64,000 nt of DNA, taken from Chloroflexota bacterium. GTDB taxonomy: Bacteria; Chloroflexota; Dehalococcoidia; Tepidiformales; Tepidiformaceae. The stretch is from contig JAPPAK010000001.1 in the NCBI GenBank assembly GCA_026705605.1, forward strand, positions 186,001-250,000, in the 5' to 3' direction. The position numbers and the translations under genes are program-made. Shown here piece by piece: positions 32,724 through 41,396 of the stretch. Under the pieces are notes generated by a model. The model saw only the letters and a list, made by a program, of their open reading frames with translations. It ran no database searches and was not told where the DNA came from. Every line of letters begins with the position of its first letter. The stretch's first letter is position 1.

Positions 32724-34457
32724 CTACGCCGACCCGTGCCGCAGGAGCTGGCCCGGCGTCGCGCCTGTGCAGTCCCGGTCCTCGAACGTGACCTCGCCGT
32801 TCACGAGCGTGTAGCGGTACCCCTCGGCCTTGCGTACGCGACGCCAGGCGCCCGCGGGGAAGTCCCAGGCCTTGACGATCGGCAGCATCTCCAGCTTCTC
32901 GTAGTCGTACACGACGATGTCCGCCGGAGCGCCTTCGCGGATGCAGCCCCGGTCGCGGAAGCCCGCCGCCAGCGCCGGGTAGGCCGCCAGCCGCCAGTGC
33001 GCCTGCTCCAGGTCCATGATCCCCGCGTCCCGCACCCAGCGCGCCAGGAACTCCGTCGGGTACGCCCCCAGCGTGATGAACTTGGTGTGCGCGCCCCCGT
33101 CCGACACGCCCGGGATGGCGACTGACGAGTTCGCCACTTCCGCCATCGCGTCCGGGTCCGTCGGACGTGGCGGCGTCACGAACGTCGCCTGCAGGTCGTC
33201 CTCCAGCGAGAGGTCGAGGAAGGCGTCGATGATGTGCTTCCCCTCGTTCCGGGCGATCTCGGCGAGGCCCAGCCCCTCGTAGTCCTTCAGGTCCGGACTC
33301 TCGACCTCCTCGACCGTGAGCTGCGCGATACCCGAAACGTTCGCGCCCCCTCCGGCCGCCTTCATCTGCGACTCGATGCCGCCGCCCGCGATCGGCCCGT
33401 GGCCCGCGTCGAACTCGTCCCGCAGCGCCTGGCGGATTTCGCCGTCGCGCATCTTCTCCATGCGCACATCACGCGTCCCGAGCGTGACCTCCCGCCAGAT
33501 CGGGCTGGAGTCGAACAGGTTCCAGTCCTCCAGGTTGAACTCGAAGCCCACGTCCACCGTCAGCGCCTGCCCGAAGATGCGCAGGCCCCTCGCGTTCGCC
33601 TCGTCCAGCTTCTCGATCATGAGGCGGTGGGGCGGCGTGTTCTGGCCGTGCTGGTCCGTCGCCGGGGCCAGCAGGTTCCAGATAACCGGCCGGCCGCTCA
33701 CCTCCGCCACCTTCTCCGCCGCCTCGAACGGCCCCGTGATCTGCGCGAACCCGCGCCCCACCTTCCCCATCACCCCCGCGAACGCCAGCAGGTCCTCCTC
33801 CGACATCAGGTCCGTGATCATCGGCGTCCCGTCGTAGTCACGCTGGACGCTCTCCTCGCCCCCGAGCTGCACGGAGAAGCCGCACGCCCCGGCCCGCAGC
33901 GCCTCCTCGAAGAGGCGACACATCTCCTCGCGCTCGGCCTCTGTGGCGGAACGGTTCTTCGCCGATTCCAGCCCCATGACGTACGCCATCAGCGGGTTCA
34001 GGCCCACGTAGCTCAGCAGGTTCACGCCCTTCGGCGTCCGCTCCAGGCTGTCCAGGAACTCCGGGTAGGTCTCCCAGTCCCAGGCCATCCCCTCCCGCAT
34101 CGACTCCATCGGCACGGCCTCGTTCCGGGCCATCGTGAGCATTGCCCGCTCCTGGTCCTCCGCCCGCACCGGCGCGAACCCGAAGCCGCAGTTCCCGATC
34201 ACCACCGAGGTCACTCCGTGCCAGCCCGAGATGCTGCACCACGGGTCCCAGTACACCTGCGAGTCGTAGTGCGTGTGCAGGTCGACGAACCCCGGGGCGA
34301 CGATCAGCCCCTCGGCGTCGATCACCCGCGCCCCGTCGCCGTTGTGGATGCGCCCGATTGAGGCGACCCGACCGTCTTTGATGCCGATGTCGCCGCGGAA
34401 GCGTGGTGTCCGCAGGCCGTCGATCACGGTCCCGCCGCGGATGATGGTGTCGAACAT
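32724..34457 (-). CDS. N-acyl-D-amino-acid deacylase family amidohydrolase
   Basis: A 577-residue zinc amidohydrolase of the D-aminoacylase family. The metal motif is 'FVDLHTHYDSQVYWDP' (about residues 57-72); the zinc-bridging Cys is in 'VIGNCGFGFAPV'; further signatures are 'GVNLLSYVGLNPLMAYVMG' and 'SDGGAHTKFITLGAYPTEFL'. It hydrolyses N-acyl-D-amino acids or similar cyclic amides. The C-terminal beta sandwich ends 'YTLVNGEVTFEDRDCTG'. It is convergent with fabF (15 bases apart) and stands alone. Confidence 0.92.
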   Translation of the reverse strand: MFDTIIRGGTVIDGLRTPRFRGDIGIKDGRVASIGRIHNGDGARVIDAEGLIVAPGFVDLHTHYDSQVYWDPWCSISGWHGVTSVVIGNCGFGFAPVRAEDQERAMLTMARNEAVPMESMREGMAWDWETYPEFLDSLERTPKGVNLLSYVGLNPLMAYVMGLESAKNRSATEAEREEMCRLFEEALRAGACGFSVQLGGEESVQRDYDGTPMITDLMSEEDLLAFAGVMGKVGRGFAQITGPFEAAEKVAEVSGRPVIWNLLAPATDQHGQNTPPHRLMIEKLDEANARGLRIFGQALTVDVGFEFNLEDWNLFDSSPIWREVTLGTRDVRMEKMRDGEIRQALRDEFDAGHGPIAGGGIESQMKAAGGGANVSGIAQLTVEEVESPDLKDYEGLGLAEIARNEGKHIIDAFLDLSLEDDLQATFVTPPRPTDPDAMAEVANSSVAIPGVSDGGAHTKFITLGAYPTEFLARWVRDAGIMDLEQAHWRLAAYPALAAGFRDRGCIREGAPADIVVYDYEKLEMLPIVKAWDFPAGAWRRVRKAEGYRYTLVNGEVTFEDRDCTGATPGQLLRHGSA

Positions 34458-34602
34458 GTCGGGTCGCCTCCAGGAGTCTCAGGGCGCCGATCCGCACCGC
34501 GTGCAGGGCGCGCAGGGCCCTGCGCTGAGCCTACCACTCCGGCCCTGCGGTTCCCATAACGAGGAGCCCATCCGCCGCCCGCCCTGCCGCATACTGGCGC
34601 CC

Positions 34603-35943
34603 ATGCCATGGGTCTCCGACGACAACGTCGCCGCCTTCGTTGATCTCTACGAGCTCACGATGGCCGCGAGCTATTTCGCCCACGGCATGAACGAGCCTGC
34701 CACCTTCGAGCTTTCCGTTCGGCAGCTTCCCCCCGGCCGCGGCTTCCTCGTCGCCTGCGGCCTCGAAGACGCCCTCGCCTACCTCGATGGCTTCGCCTTC
34801 AGTGACGAAACCATCGACTACCTTCGCTCCGTCGGCACGTTCGATGAGGCGTTCCTCGACTTCCTCGCGGGCCTCCGGTTCACCGGCGACGCCTGGGCCG
34901 TGCCCGAGGGCGAGACCGTGTTCGCGCAGGAACCCCTCCTCCGAGTCACCGCCCCCCTCATCGAGGCGCAGCTGGCTGAGACCTTCCTCCTCAACGCCAT
35001 CACCTTCCAGACCATGATCGCGACCAAGGCCGCGCGTATCGCCCTGGCCTGTGCCGACCGCCCCTTCGTCGACTTCTCCGGACGCCGCGACCATGGCGCC
35101 GACGCCGCCCTCAGGGTCGCGCGCGCCGCTTTCGTGGGCGGCGCGTCCGGCACCTCGAACGTGCTCGCGGGCCAGCTCCATGGCCTCGACCTCAGCGGCA
35201 CCATGGCCCACTCCTACGTCCTCTCCTTCCCCGACGAGTCCGACGCATTCCGCACCTACGCCCGCGACTTCTCCGATGGCGCCGTGCTGCTCATCGACAC
35301 CTACGACACCGTCGAGGGCGCGCGCCGCGCCGCCGCAGTCGCCAACGAGCTGCGTGCCGAGGGCGTCACGATCCGCGCCGTCCGCCTCGACTCCGGCGAC
35401 CTCGCCGCGCTCGCCCGCACGGTCCGGGCCGTCCTTGATGAGGCCGGCTGTGGCGACATCCGCATCTTCGCGTCCAGCGACCTTGACGAGTACCGCATCG
35501 CCGAGCTCCTGGCCGGGCGCGCGCCCATCGACGCCTTCGGTGTCGGCACCCGCCTTGGCACGAGCGCCGACGCCCCCTCCCTCGGTGGCGTCTACAAGCT
35601 GGTCGCCGGTCCCCGCGGCCCTGTCATGAAACGGTCCGCCGGCAAGGGGAGCCTGCCCGGCGTGAAGCAGGTCTACCGCGAGGAGCGCGGCGGCCAGTCC
35701 GTCGCCGACACGATCGCCCTCGCGGACGAACCCGGCATCCCCGCCCGCCCCCTGCTGGCGCAGGTGATGGCCTCCGGCGAACGGCTGTCGCCGCCCGAGC
35801 CCCTCGCCGGATTGCGCGAGCGCCGCGCCGAAGCCGTGGGCCGCCTCCCCGGGGCGGCGCGGGACCTCGAAGCGCCCGCGGACGCCTACCCCGTACGCCT
35901 CTCCGGAGGCCTTACGAACCTGGTCCGGCAGCTGGGCGGCTGA
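34603..35943 (+). CDS. pncB: Nicotinate phosphoribosyltransferase
   Basis: A 446-residue NAD-salvage enzyme joining nicotinate and PRPP. It shows 'DLYELTMAASYFAHGMNEPA' near the N-terminus, 'DFSGRRDHGADAALRVARAA', 'GGASGTSNVLAGQLHGL', 'GTMAHSYVLSF' with the catalytic His, 'LIDTYDT', 'VRLDSGD' and 'GVGTRLGTSADAP'. Length and order match the longer bacterial PncB. A CATACT box ends seven bases before the ATG with no ribosome binding site, so the message may be leaderless. The frame is open to 34273 but that part is antisense to the deacylase. Confidence 0.95.
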   Translation: MPWVSDDNVAAFVDLYELTMAASYFAHGMNEPATFELSVRQLPPGRGFLVACGLEDALAYLDGFAFSDETIDYLRSVGTFDEAFLDFLAGLRFTGDAWAVPEGETVFAQEPLLRVTAPLIEAQLAETFLLNAITFQTMIATKAARIALACADRPFVDFSGRRDHGADAALRVARAAFVGGASGTSNVLAGQLHGLDLSGTMAHSYVLSFPDESDAFRTYARDFSDGAVLLIDTYDTVEGARRAAAVANELRAEGVTIRAVRLDSGDLAALARTVRAVLDEAGCGDIRIFASSDLDEYRIAELLAGRAPIDAFGVGTRLGTSADAPSLGGVYKLVAGPRGPVMKRSAGKGSLPGVKQVYREERGGQSVADTIALADEPGIPARPLLAQVMASGERLSPPEPLAGLRERRAEAVGRLPGAARDLEAPADAYPVRLSGGLTNLVRQLGG

Positions 35944-35946
35944 CGC

Positions 35947-36348
35947 CTACTCGGAGGCGCCGTTCACGTTCGCGACGTATTCCTGGATCGCGTCGTAGAC
36001 GCGCCACAGCTCGTTGTCTTTCTCGAGCGGGTAGCTCGGCGGCGCGATGCGCACCCCCGGGAACGCGTCGATGACTTCCTGGTGGTCGTCGATCACGTAG
36101 TCGGGCGTGAACGGCACGCCGACTTCTTCGAGTCGCTCGTGGTGCCGGTACAGGGGCTTCCAGTAGCAGTCGATGATGTGGTCGTGCAGGTCGAAGCGCC
36201 GCACGATCTCCCAGCGCGGCCCGTTCCCGCTCCAGAGGTACACCTCGTGCCCCTCCTCCCGCAGCTTCTCGAACACCTCTACCACCCCCGGCCGCAGCCG
36301 CACGTCCCACGTGATGATGGTGTCGTCGACGTCGAAGAAGATGCGCAT
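35947..36348 (-). CDS. HAD-superfamily hydrolase
   Basis: A 133-residue haloacid-dehalogenase-fold phosphatase. Motif I is 'FFDVDDTIITWD' (residues 4-15, nucleophile Asp6 and acid Asp8), motif II is 'YLWSGNGPRWE' and the acidic motif is 'DYVIDDHQEVIDAFPG'. No cap domain is evident, so it belongs to the small capless group acting on large or protein-linked substrates. It is convergent with pncB, three bases apart. Confidence 0.88.
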   Translation of the reverse strand: MRIFFDVDDTIITWDVRLRPGVVEVFEKLREEGHEVYLWSGNGPRWEIVRRFDLHDHIIDCYWKPLYRHHERLEEVGVPFTPDYVIDDHQEVIDAFPGVRIAPPSYPLEKDNELWRVYDAIQEYVANVNGASE

Positions 36349-36445
36349 GGCCGTCGATTCTCCGCGATTCCGCCGCTACCTGCCCGCCTCCGAGCTCGAC
36401 CCCTGCAACCGTCCCGTCGCCGCAGGCTCCGAGCACCCCACGGGA

Positions 36446-38347
36446 CTACTGCCCTTCAGCCAACCGCATCGAAGCCTCAAAGACATCGTTGAGGATTTTC
36501 GCTCGCACCTCGCCCTCGGCGAACACCGGGCGGTAGAGGTCCTCGATCACGTACGGCGCGAAGCGCAGGTTCACCAGCCGCGCTCCCCAGAACGTCGCTT
36601 CGAGCAGGTACCCCTGCGTGTGCCCCTCAAGGCGCGTCTGGTCGTAGATGAAGTTCCCCAGCGCGTAGGCGATGAACGCGTCCCTGCCCGGCTCGATGGC
36701 CTGCACATGGTGCGCCTGGTTTCCCACCACCAGCGTCGCCCCTTCCTCCACCGCCGCCCGCAGGGCCTTGATGCTGCGCGGGCTCGGGTCGTGCGTGTCC
36801 TCCGTCCCCGTCTGCACCTGCACGATGACCACGTCGACCTCGTCCGCCAGCGCCCGCACCGTCGCCCGGAAGCGTTCCAGCCCCAGCTCCGATGCCGGCC
36901 GGAAGAACGCTGGCTCGCCCGCGGCGTTCTCCTCGCGGTAGTCGTCGTCGAGTGGCGCCGTCCCCGGGCGACTCGTCCCCGCCTCCAGGAAGTACGCCGC
37001 CACGTCGTCGAATCCCAGGACCCCGAAGGTCGTCCCTCCCACCTCGAAGATGGCCGGCGCCAGCGCCTCGGCGAGGTTCTCGCCGCCCCCCACGACCGCG
37101 ATCCCCGCCTCCTCCAGCAGCTGGATGGTGCGCAGGAACGCGGCTGCCCCGCACGGTTCCGCCCCGCAGTCGAACACGTGGTTCGTCGCGACCGTCACCT
37201 CGTCGAACCCCGAGAGGGTCAGCGCTTCGATCACCTCCGGCGGCGAGCTCAGATTCACATGGGAGAAGCATCCCAGCGGCTCCGCGATGTCCTGGATGCT
37301 CCCGTCGATCGAGCCCAGCGCCAGGTCCGCCGAGGCGAGGTACTCCCCTACCGGGCCCCGCAGTGCCGCCCCCCAGTCCCCCGTCGCCCGGATCTGTGTC
37401 AGTGAGCAGCGCGACTGGAGGATGTCGCCCGTCGCGACCACCGTCACCGCCTGCGGCAGCGGCGCCGAGTGCTCCTCCACGATCGCCTCCGCCGTCGCCC
37501 TCCCCTCCTCCGTGAGGGGCAGGATCGCCATCGCCTCCACGTACCGCCACGCCTGCGCATCACCCCGCCCCCGCACGATGTCGACCCCGTCCACGGCGAC
37601 CGCCGTCACCGTTGGGAGCATCTTCTCGATCGGTACGAACGCCCACGCTCCGGAATCGAGCGTCATCGCCGCCAGCAGCTCCCGGTAGGTCGCGAAGGTC
37701 TGCTCCGGGGTGACCGGCTCGAAGGGCAGCACCGTTGATCCCCTCCCCCGAACGATCGCGAAACCCCGCACCGGCCCCGCGATTCCCCCCACCGCCGACC
37801 AGTCCGTGATCGCGCCGCTCACGAGGCCCTCCACCTGCGCCCGCGTCAGCGAGTCCACCCCTGTTCCCATCGCGACGACCGGTACGTAGTAGCGACGCAC
37901 CAACCGGTACTCCCCTTCCCCCTCGGAGACGAAGGCAAGGTCCACCTCGTCCGTAGCCGGCTCAAGGTCCTCCGAACCCGTGAGCTCCCCGGGCAGCTCC
38001 CCCGAGTACCGCACCTTTGGTGCCATGGCCGGCGTGCTGGCCGTGGTGGGCGTGTCTGGCGCGTCCGGGGTCGCGGTCGGAGCCGTCGTGGGTGTCGCCT
38101 CCACCTCCGCGGTCGCCGGCGTCTCCGTGGCCGCTGCCGTTGAGGCCACCGACTGCGGCCCCGGCTCCTCCCCGATCATCCCGCGATCCAGCAGCAGGGC
38201 CGCCAGCGTGCCCAGGCTACCAACCAGGATTACGAACGAGATGATGGCGGCCCGCCTTGCGAGCCGGGACTGTCTCCCCGGTGTTGCGTCCCCGTTCTCG
38301 TGACCCGACCCGCGCGTCGCCATCCGGCCATGATCGGCGCGCGGCAT
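36446..38347 (-). CDS. Membrane-anchored PBP-like/CapA fusion protein
   Basis: A protein of about 633 residues. A membrane anchor lies near residue 34-54 ('AAIISFVILVGSLGTLAALL'), followed by a Thr/Pro/Ala linker and then a segment that looks like part of a PstS-type binding protein ('YYVPVVAMGTGVDSLTRAQV', 'LVSGAITDWSAVGG'). From about residue 315 a CapA-type metallophosphatase-fold domain follows: 'VVATGDILQSR', 'TVATNHVFDCG', 'VGNQAHHVQAIE' and 'IAYALGNFIYDQ'. CapA proteins take part in polyglutamate or surface-polymer handling. The start is uncertain; ATGs at 38347 and 38323 lack a good ribosome binding site. Confidence 0.82.
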   Translation of the reverse strand: MPRADHGRMATRGSGHENGDATPGRQSRLARRAAIISFVILVGSLGTLAALLLDRGMIGEEPGPQSVASTAAATETPATAEVEATPTTAPTATPDAPDTPTTASTPAMAPKVRYSGELPGELTGSEDLEPATDEVDLAFVSEGEGEYRLVRRYYVPVVAMGTGVDSLTRAQVEGLVSGAITDWSAVGGIAGPVRGFAIVRGRGSTVLPFEPVTPEQTFATYRELLAAMTLDSGAWAFVPIEKMLPTVTAVAVDGVDIVRGRGDAQAWRYVEAMAILPLTEEGRATAEAIVEEHSAPLPQAVTVVATGDILQSRCSLTQIRATGDWGAALRGPVGEYLASADLALGSIDGSIQDIAEPLGCFSHVNLSSPPEVIEALTLSGFDEVTVATNHVFDCGAEPCGAAAFLRTIQLLEEAGIAVVGGGENLAEALAPAIFEVGGTTFGVLGFDDVAAYFLEAGTSRPGTAPLDDDYREENAAGEPAFFRPASELGLERFRATVRALADEVDVVIVQVQTGTEDTHDPSPRSIKALRAAVEEGATLVVGNQAHHVQAIEPGRDAFIAYALGNFIYDQTRLEGHTQGYLLEATFWGARLVNLRFAPYVIEDLYRPVFAEGEVRAKILNDVFEASMRLAEGQ

Positions 38348-38429
38348 GTGACCGGTCAACGACGGTACGTCGGCCCACTCACCACGCGGCCCCGTTGCGC
38401 GATCCCCGCCGCCCCCTCACGATGCGCCC

Positions 38430-39008
38430 ATGACTGACCAGCCCCGCCTCGTCCTCGCCTCCGCCGACCCCGTCGAGCGCGCCGACCTTCGCGCCCTTCT
38501 GGCCGATGCCCCCGTCGAGTGCGTCGATCCCGACACGCCCCCCGATTCCCCTCCCGGGGGCGACTACGCCGCCCGCGCCACCCACCGTGCCCGCGCCTGC
38601 GCCGAGGCCACCGGCGAGATGGCCATCGCCCTCTGCGCCGGCATCGAGGTCTACCCCATGGACCTCCAGCCGGGCGCCCTCACCGAGACCTTCCACGCCG
38701 GCCTCCCCGACGCCGACCGCTGCCAGGCGCTGCTCCAGCGCCTCGCCCAGACCCCCGTCGGCCAGCGCATCACCGTCGGCCGCGCCGCCGCCGCCCTCGC
38801 CACCCCCGGCGACCCGAACGTGGCCGTCTCCATGTCCATCATCGAGTGCGAGATCCCGATGGAACCCCGCGGCGAAGGCGGCTACGGCCTCGACGCCGTC
38901 ACCCAGATCCTGAACGGCAAGACCCTCGCCGAGCTCGACGACGACGAGCGCAACCGCCTCGGCCACCGCGGCAAGGCCGTCAGACCCCTTCTCAGTCGCC
39001 TCGGCTAG
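38430..39008 (+). CDS. Divergent HAM1/RdgB-like NTP pyrophosphatase homologue
   Basis: A 192-residue protein that aligns end to end with the HAM1/RdgB (ITPase) family: 'LVLASADPVERADLRALL' replaces the usual T-G-N-x-x-K start, and 'GEGGYGLDAVTQI' plus 'LGHRGKAVRPL' match the C-terminal signature. Key catalytic positions are changed: the phosphate-binding Lys of the first loop is Glu, and the metal Asp of the D-S-G-L-x-V motif is replaced in 'LCAGIEVYPM'. It may be an inactive or retuned member. The stop CTAG is shared with coaE. Confidence 0.72.
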   Translation: MTDQPRLVLASADPVERADLRALLADAPVECVDPDTPPDSPPGGDYAARATHRARACAEATGEMAIALCAGIEVYPMDLQPGALTETFHAGLPDADRCQALLQRLAQTPVGQRITVGRAAAALATPGDPNVAVSMSIIECEIPMEPRGEGGYGLDAVTQILNGKTLAELDDDERNRLGHRGKAVRPLLSRLG

Positions 39009-39673
39009 CCCTGCGCCCCCGACTCCTGCGCCGCGTACCAGCGCGGCCGCGGCAGCGCGCCCGCACGGCGGGCCGCGACCGTCTCCGCGATCGCCTCATC
39101 GACCGCCGCCAGGTACGTCTCCTGCGTCCCGTCGTTGTGGAAGATGCGGTCGGCCGCGGGAGCGCGCTCGCGCCAGTCGCGCGCCGAGGCGAGCCGCTGC
39201 TCCGCCTCCTCCCGCGAGAGTGAGCGCGTCTCCATCAGCCGTGTGATCGCCGTCTCGCCCGCCGCTACCACCAGCCAGGCCGCGTCCGCCTTCGTCATGT
39301 AGTCCCGCTCGAGCAGGTTCACCGCCTCCAGCACGCCGATGCCGTCCTCCGGGAGCTCCTTCCGCCAGCGCTCGAGCAGCGCCATGAAATACGCCGGAAT
39401 GTCCCCGATGGCCGTGCGCAGGGCCTCCATCCGCTCCGGCTTCCCAAACACCATGCCCCCGAGCACGCGCCGGTCGATGACGCCGTCCTCCCCAACGATC
39501 TCCTCGCCGAACTCCGCCACCACGCGCTCGAACCCGGGCGTGTCCGGCGCGTACATGCGATGCACTTCGCGGTCGGCGTCGACGTGCAGGGCGCCGTGCT
39601 GCTCCGCGAGGTGTGTGCAGAGCAGGCTCTTGCCTGCCGCGATCGAGCCGGTGACGCCGAGTAAGAGGGGCAC
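39005..39673 (-). CDS. coaE: Dephospho-CoA kinase
   Basis: A 222-residue P-loop kinase for the last step of CoA synthesis. It begins 'MPLLLGVTGSIAAGKSLL', with the Walker A loop at residues 9-16, and has 'LHVDADREVHRMY' (the substrate Asp), 'DRRVLGGMVFG' and a lid region with 'RLMETRSLSREEAEQRLASA'. The start is a GTG at 39673. The frame upstream is open but antisense to the next gene. The Leu-Glu variant 'VLEAVNLLERDY' replaces the usual D-x-P-L-L-x-E; overall family match is still clear. Confidence 0.87.
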   Translation of the reverse strand: MPLLLGVTGSIAAGKSLLCTHLAEQHGALHVDADREVHRMYAPDTPGFERVVAEFGEEIVGEDGVIDRRVLGGMVFGKPERMEALRTAIGDIPAYFMALLERWRKELPEDGIGVLEAVNLLERDYMTKADAAWLVVAAGETAITRLMETRSLSREEAEQRLASARDWRERAPAADRIFHNDGTQETYLAAVDEAIAETVAARRAGALPRPRWYAAQESGAQG

Positions 39674-39699
39674 GCCGTATTCTAGAACTCCGAATCCCA

Positions 39700-40581
39700 A
39701 TGGAAGCCTGCGAAGCCGCCCAAGCCATCCATAGCGCCTTCCCCGACCTCGGAGAGGCCCCGGTGCGCCCCCTCCAGCACGGCTGGTCGCACTGGACCTT
39801 CGCCCACGGCGACCGCATCTTCCGCTTCCCCCGCACCCCAAACGACGCCCGCCTCCTCGAAGGCGAGATGCGCCTTCTCCCCCTTCTGGCCCCGCACCTC
39901 CCCGTCCCCGTTCCCGTGCCCGAGTGGGTGGGCGAGTGGGACGGCCGTCCCTTCGCCGGCTACCCCGTGATCGAGGGCCAGGCCCTTCGCCGGGGCACCT
40001 TGTTTGGTCCCGGCGGCGGCAACATCGCGCGCGAGATCGGCCAGTTCCTCACCGCCCTGCACGACTTCCCCGCAGAGCAGGCCGCCGAGGCGCTCGGCAC
40101 ACCCCTCCCCGAGCACATTCCCGACCCCCGCGACTGGCTCGAGGACATCCGCATGCGCGTCTTCCCCCGCCTCTCCGCCACCCTCCGCGTCGCCGTCGAT
40201 AGCGGCTTCACCCGCTACGTCGGCCACGGCTTCGATCCGCCCCCGCGCCTCGTCCACGCCGACCTCGGCTTTGTGCACATCCTCGAGCGCCATGGTCGCC
40301 TTGCGGGCGTCATCGACTTCAGTGATGCCGACCTGCGTGATCCCGCCTGCGACTTCGCCGTCATCCTCGCCGATGGCGGCTGGCATGCCGTCGATGACAT
40401 TGTTCGCTTCTATGATCGCCCCCTCGGCGAGGGCTTCCACGAGCGCGTCGAGTTCCACTACTGGACCATGGGCCTTTACGACATCGTTTACGGCCTGGAC
40501 ACGGAAGAGGAGCGCTACGTCGGCCTCGGTCGCTCCGCCCTCGCCCAGCGCATGCGCGAGACCGGCATCCTCCCTGCCTGA
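39700..40581 (+). CDS. Phosphotransferase family protein (APH-like)
   Basis: A 293-residue kinase-like phosphotransferase. The catalytic loop reads 'LVHADLGFVHILE', where His replaces the Asn of H-x-D-x4-N as in macrolide-phosphotransferase-like members ('HADLGPEHL' type), and the metal Asp follows in 'GVIDFSDADLRDP'. The nucleotide-binding N-lobe includes 'WTFAHGDRIFRFPR'. It could phosphorylate a small hydroxylated metabolite; antibiotic resistance should not be assumed. It precedes an SDR gene by 46 bases. Confidence 0.85.
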   Translation: MEACEAAQAIHSAFPDLGEAPVRPLQHGWSHWTFAHGDRIFRFPRTPNDARLLEGEMRLLPLLAPHLPVPVPVPEWVGEWDGRPFAGYPVIEGQALRRGTLFGPGGGNIAREIGQFLTALHDFPAEQAAEALGTPLPEHIPDPRDWLEDIRMRVFPRLSATLRVAVDSGFTRYVGHGFDPPPRLVHADLGFVHILERHGRLAGVIDFSDADLRDPACDFAVILADGGWHAVDDIVRFYDRPLGEGFHERVEFHYWTMGLYDIVYGLDTEEERYVGLGRSALAQRMRETGILPA

Positions 40582-40627
40582 GCCGCTGCCCCGCGCTAGA
40601 ATGCCCCGGCTCGCAAGGGGGCCCGTC

Positions 40628-41368
40628 ATGGAGATCGAAGGGAAAGTCGCCATCGTCACCGGGGCCGCGTCGGGCATCGGGCGCGCCACCGCCATCGCCC
40701 TGGCCGCCGAGGGCGCCAGCGTCGTCGTCGCCGATGTCGACGCCTCGGGTGGCGCCGCGACCGTCGGCGAGATCACCGGCGGCGACGGCTCCGCCACCTT
40801 CGTCGCCTGCGACGTGACCAGCCCCGAGAGCATCGCCAACCTCTTCGCCCAGGCCGAGGCCGCCTACGGCGGCGTCGACATCGTCTACAACAACGCCGGC
40901 ATCTCCAGCGGCGAGCCCCACTGGCCCGACGCTCCCCTCGCCCGCATCGCCGAGGAGACCCACATCAACACGTCCGGCGTGATGATGGGCACGCGCGAGG
41001 CCATCCACGCCATGCGAAAGCGCGGCGGCGGCGTCATCGTCAACACCGCCTCGGTCGCCGGCGATAGCCACCTCCCCTTCGACCCCATGTACTCCGCCAC
41101 CAAGAAGGCCGTCATGTCCTTCACCCAGAGCTGCGCCCCCTTCGCCGAGAGCGACAACATCCGCGTCAACGCCGTCTCCCCCGGCATGGTCCGCACAGCC
41201 TTCCAGGGCAAGACCGGCGATGGCGAGCGCCCCGCCTCGTGGCTCGCGCCCTCCATCGAGCGGCACGCCGACAGCATCCTGCCCCCCGAGGCCATCGCCG
41301 AGGCCGTCCTGGACTTCATCCGCGACGACTCGAAAGCCGGCGAGGTTCGCACCGTCGCACCCGCCTAG
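40628..41368 (+). CDS. SDR family oxidoreductase
   Basis: A 246-residue classical short-chain dehydrogenase with 'VTGAASGIGRATA', 'NNAGISSGEPHW', catalytic Ser in 'NTASVAGDSH' and 'YSATKKAV'. Asp after the second strand ('VVADVDASG') favours NAD(H). A TAGAAT -10 box and a 30-base leader precede the ATG. It is 28 bases upstream of the double CoA-transferase gene, with which it probably forms a catabolic unit that also includes YqgE by position. Confidence 0.9.
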   Translation: MEIEGKVAIVTGAASGIGRATAIALAAEGASVVVADVDASGGAATVGEITGGDGSATFVACDVTSPESIANLFAQAEAAYGGVDIVYNNAGISSGEPHWPDAPLARIAEETHINTSGVMMGTREAIHAMRKRGGGVIVNTASVAGDSHLPFDPMYSATKKAVMSFTQSCAPFAESDNIRVNAVSPGMVRTAFQGKTGDGERPASWLAPSIERHADSILPPEAIAEAVLDFIRDDSKAGEVRTVAPA

Positions 41369-41396
41369 CGGCGTATCATCCCCGCGGACGGTCGCC

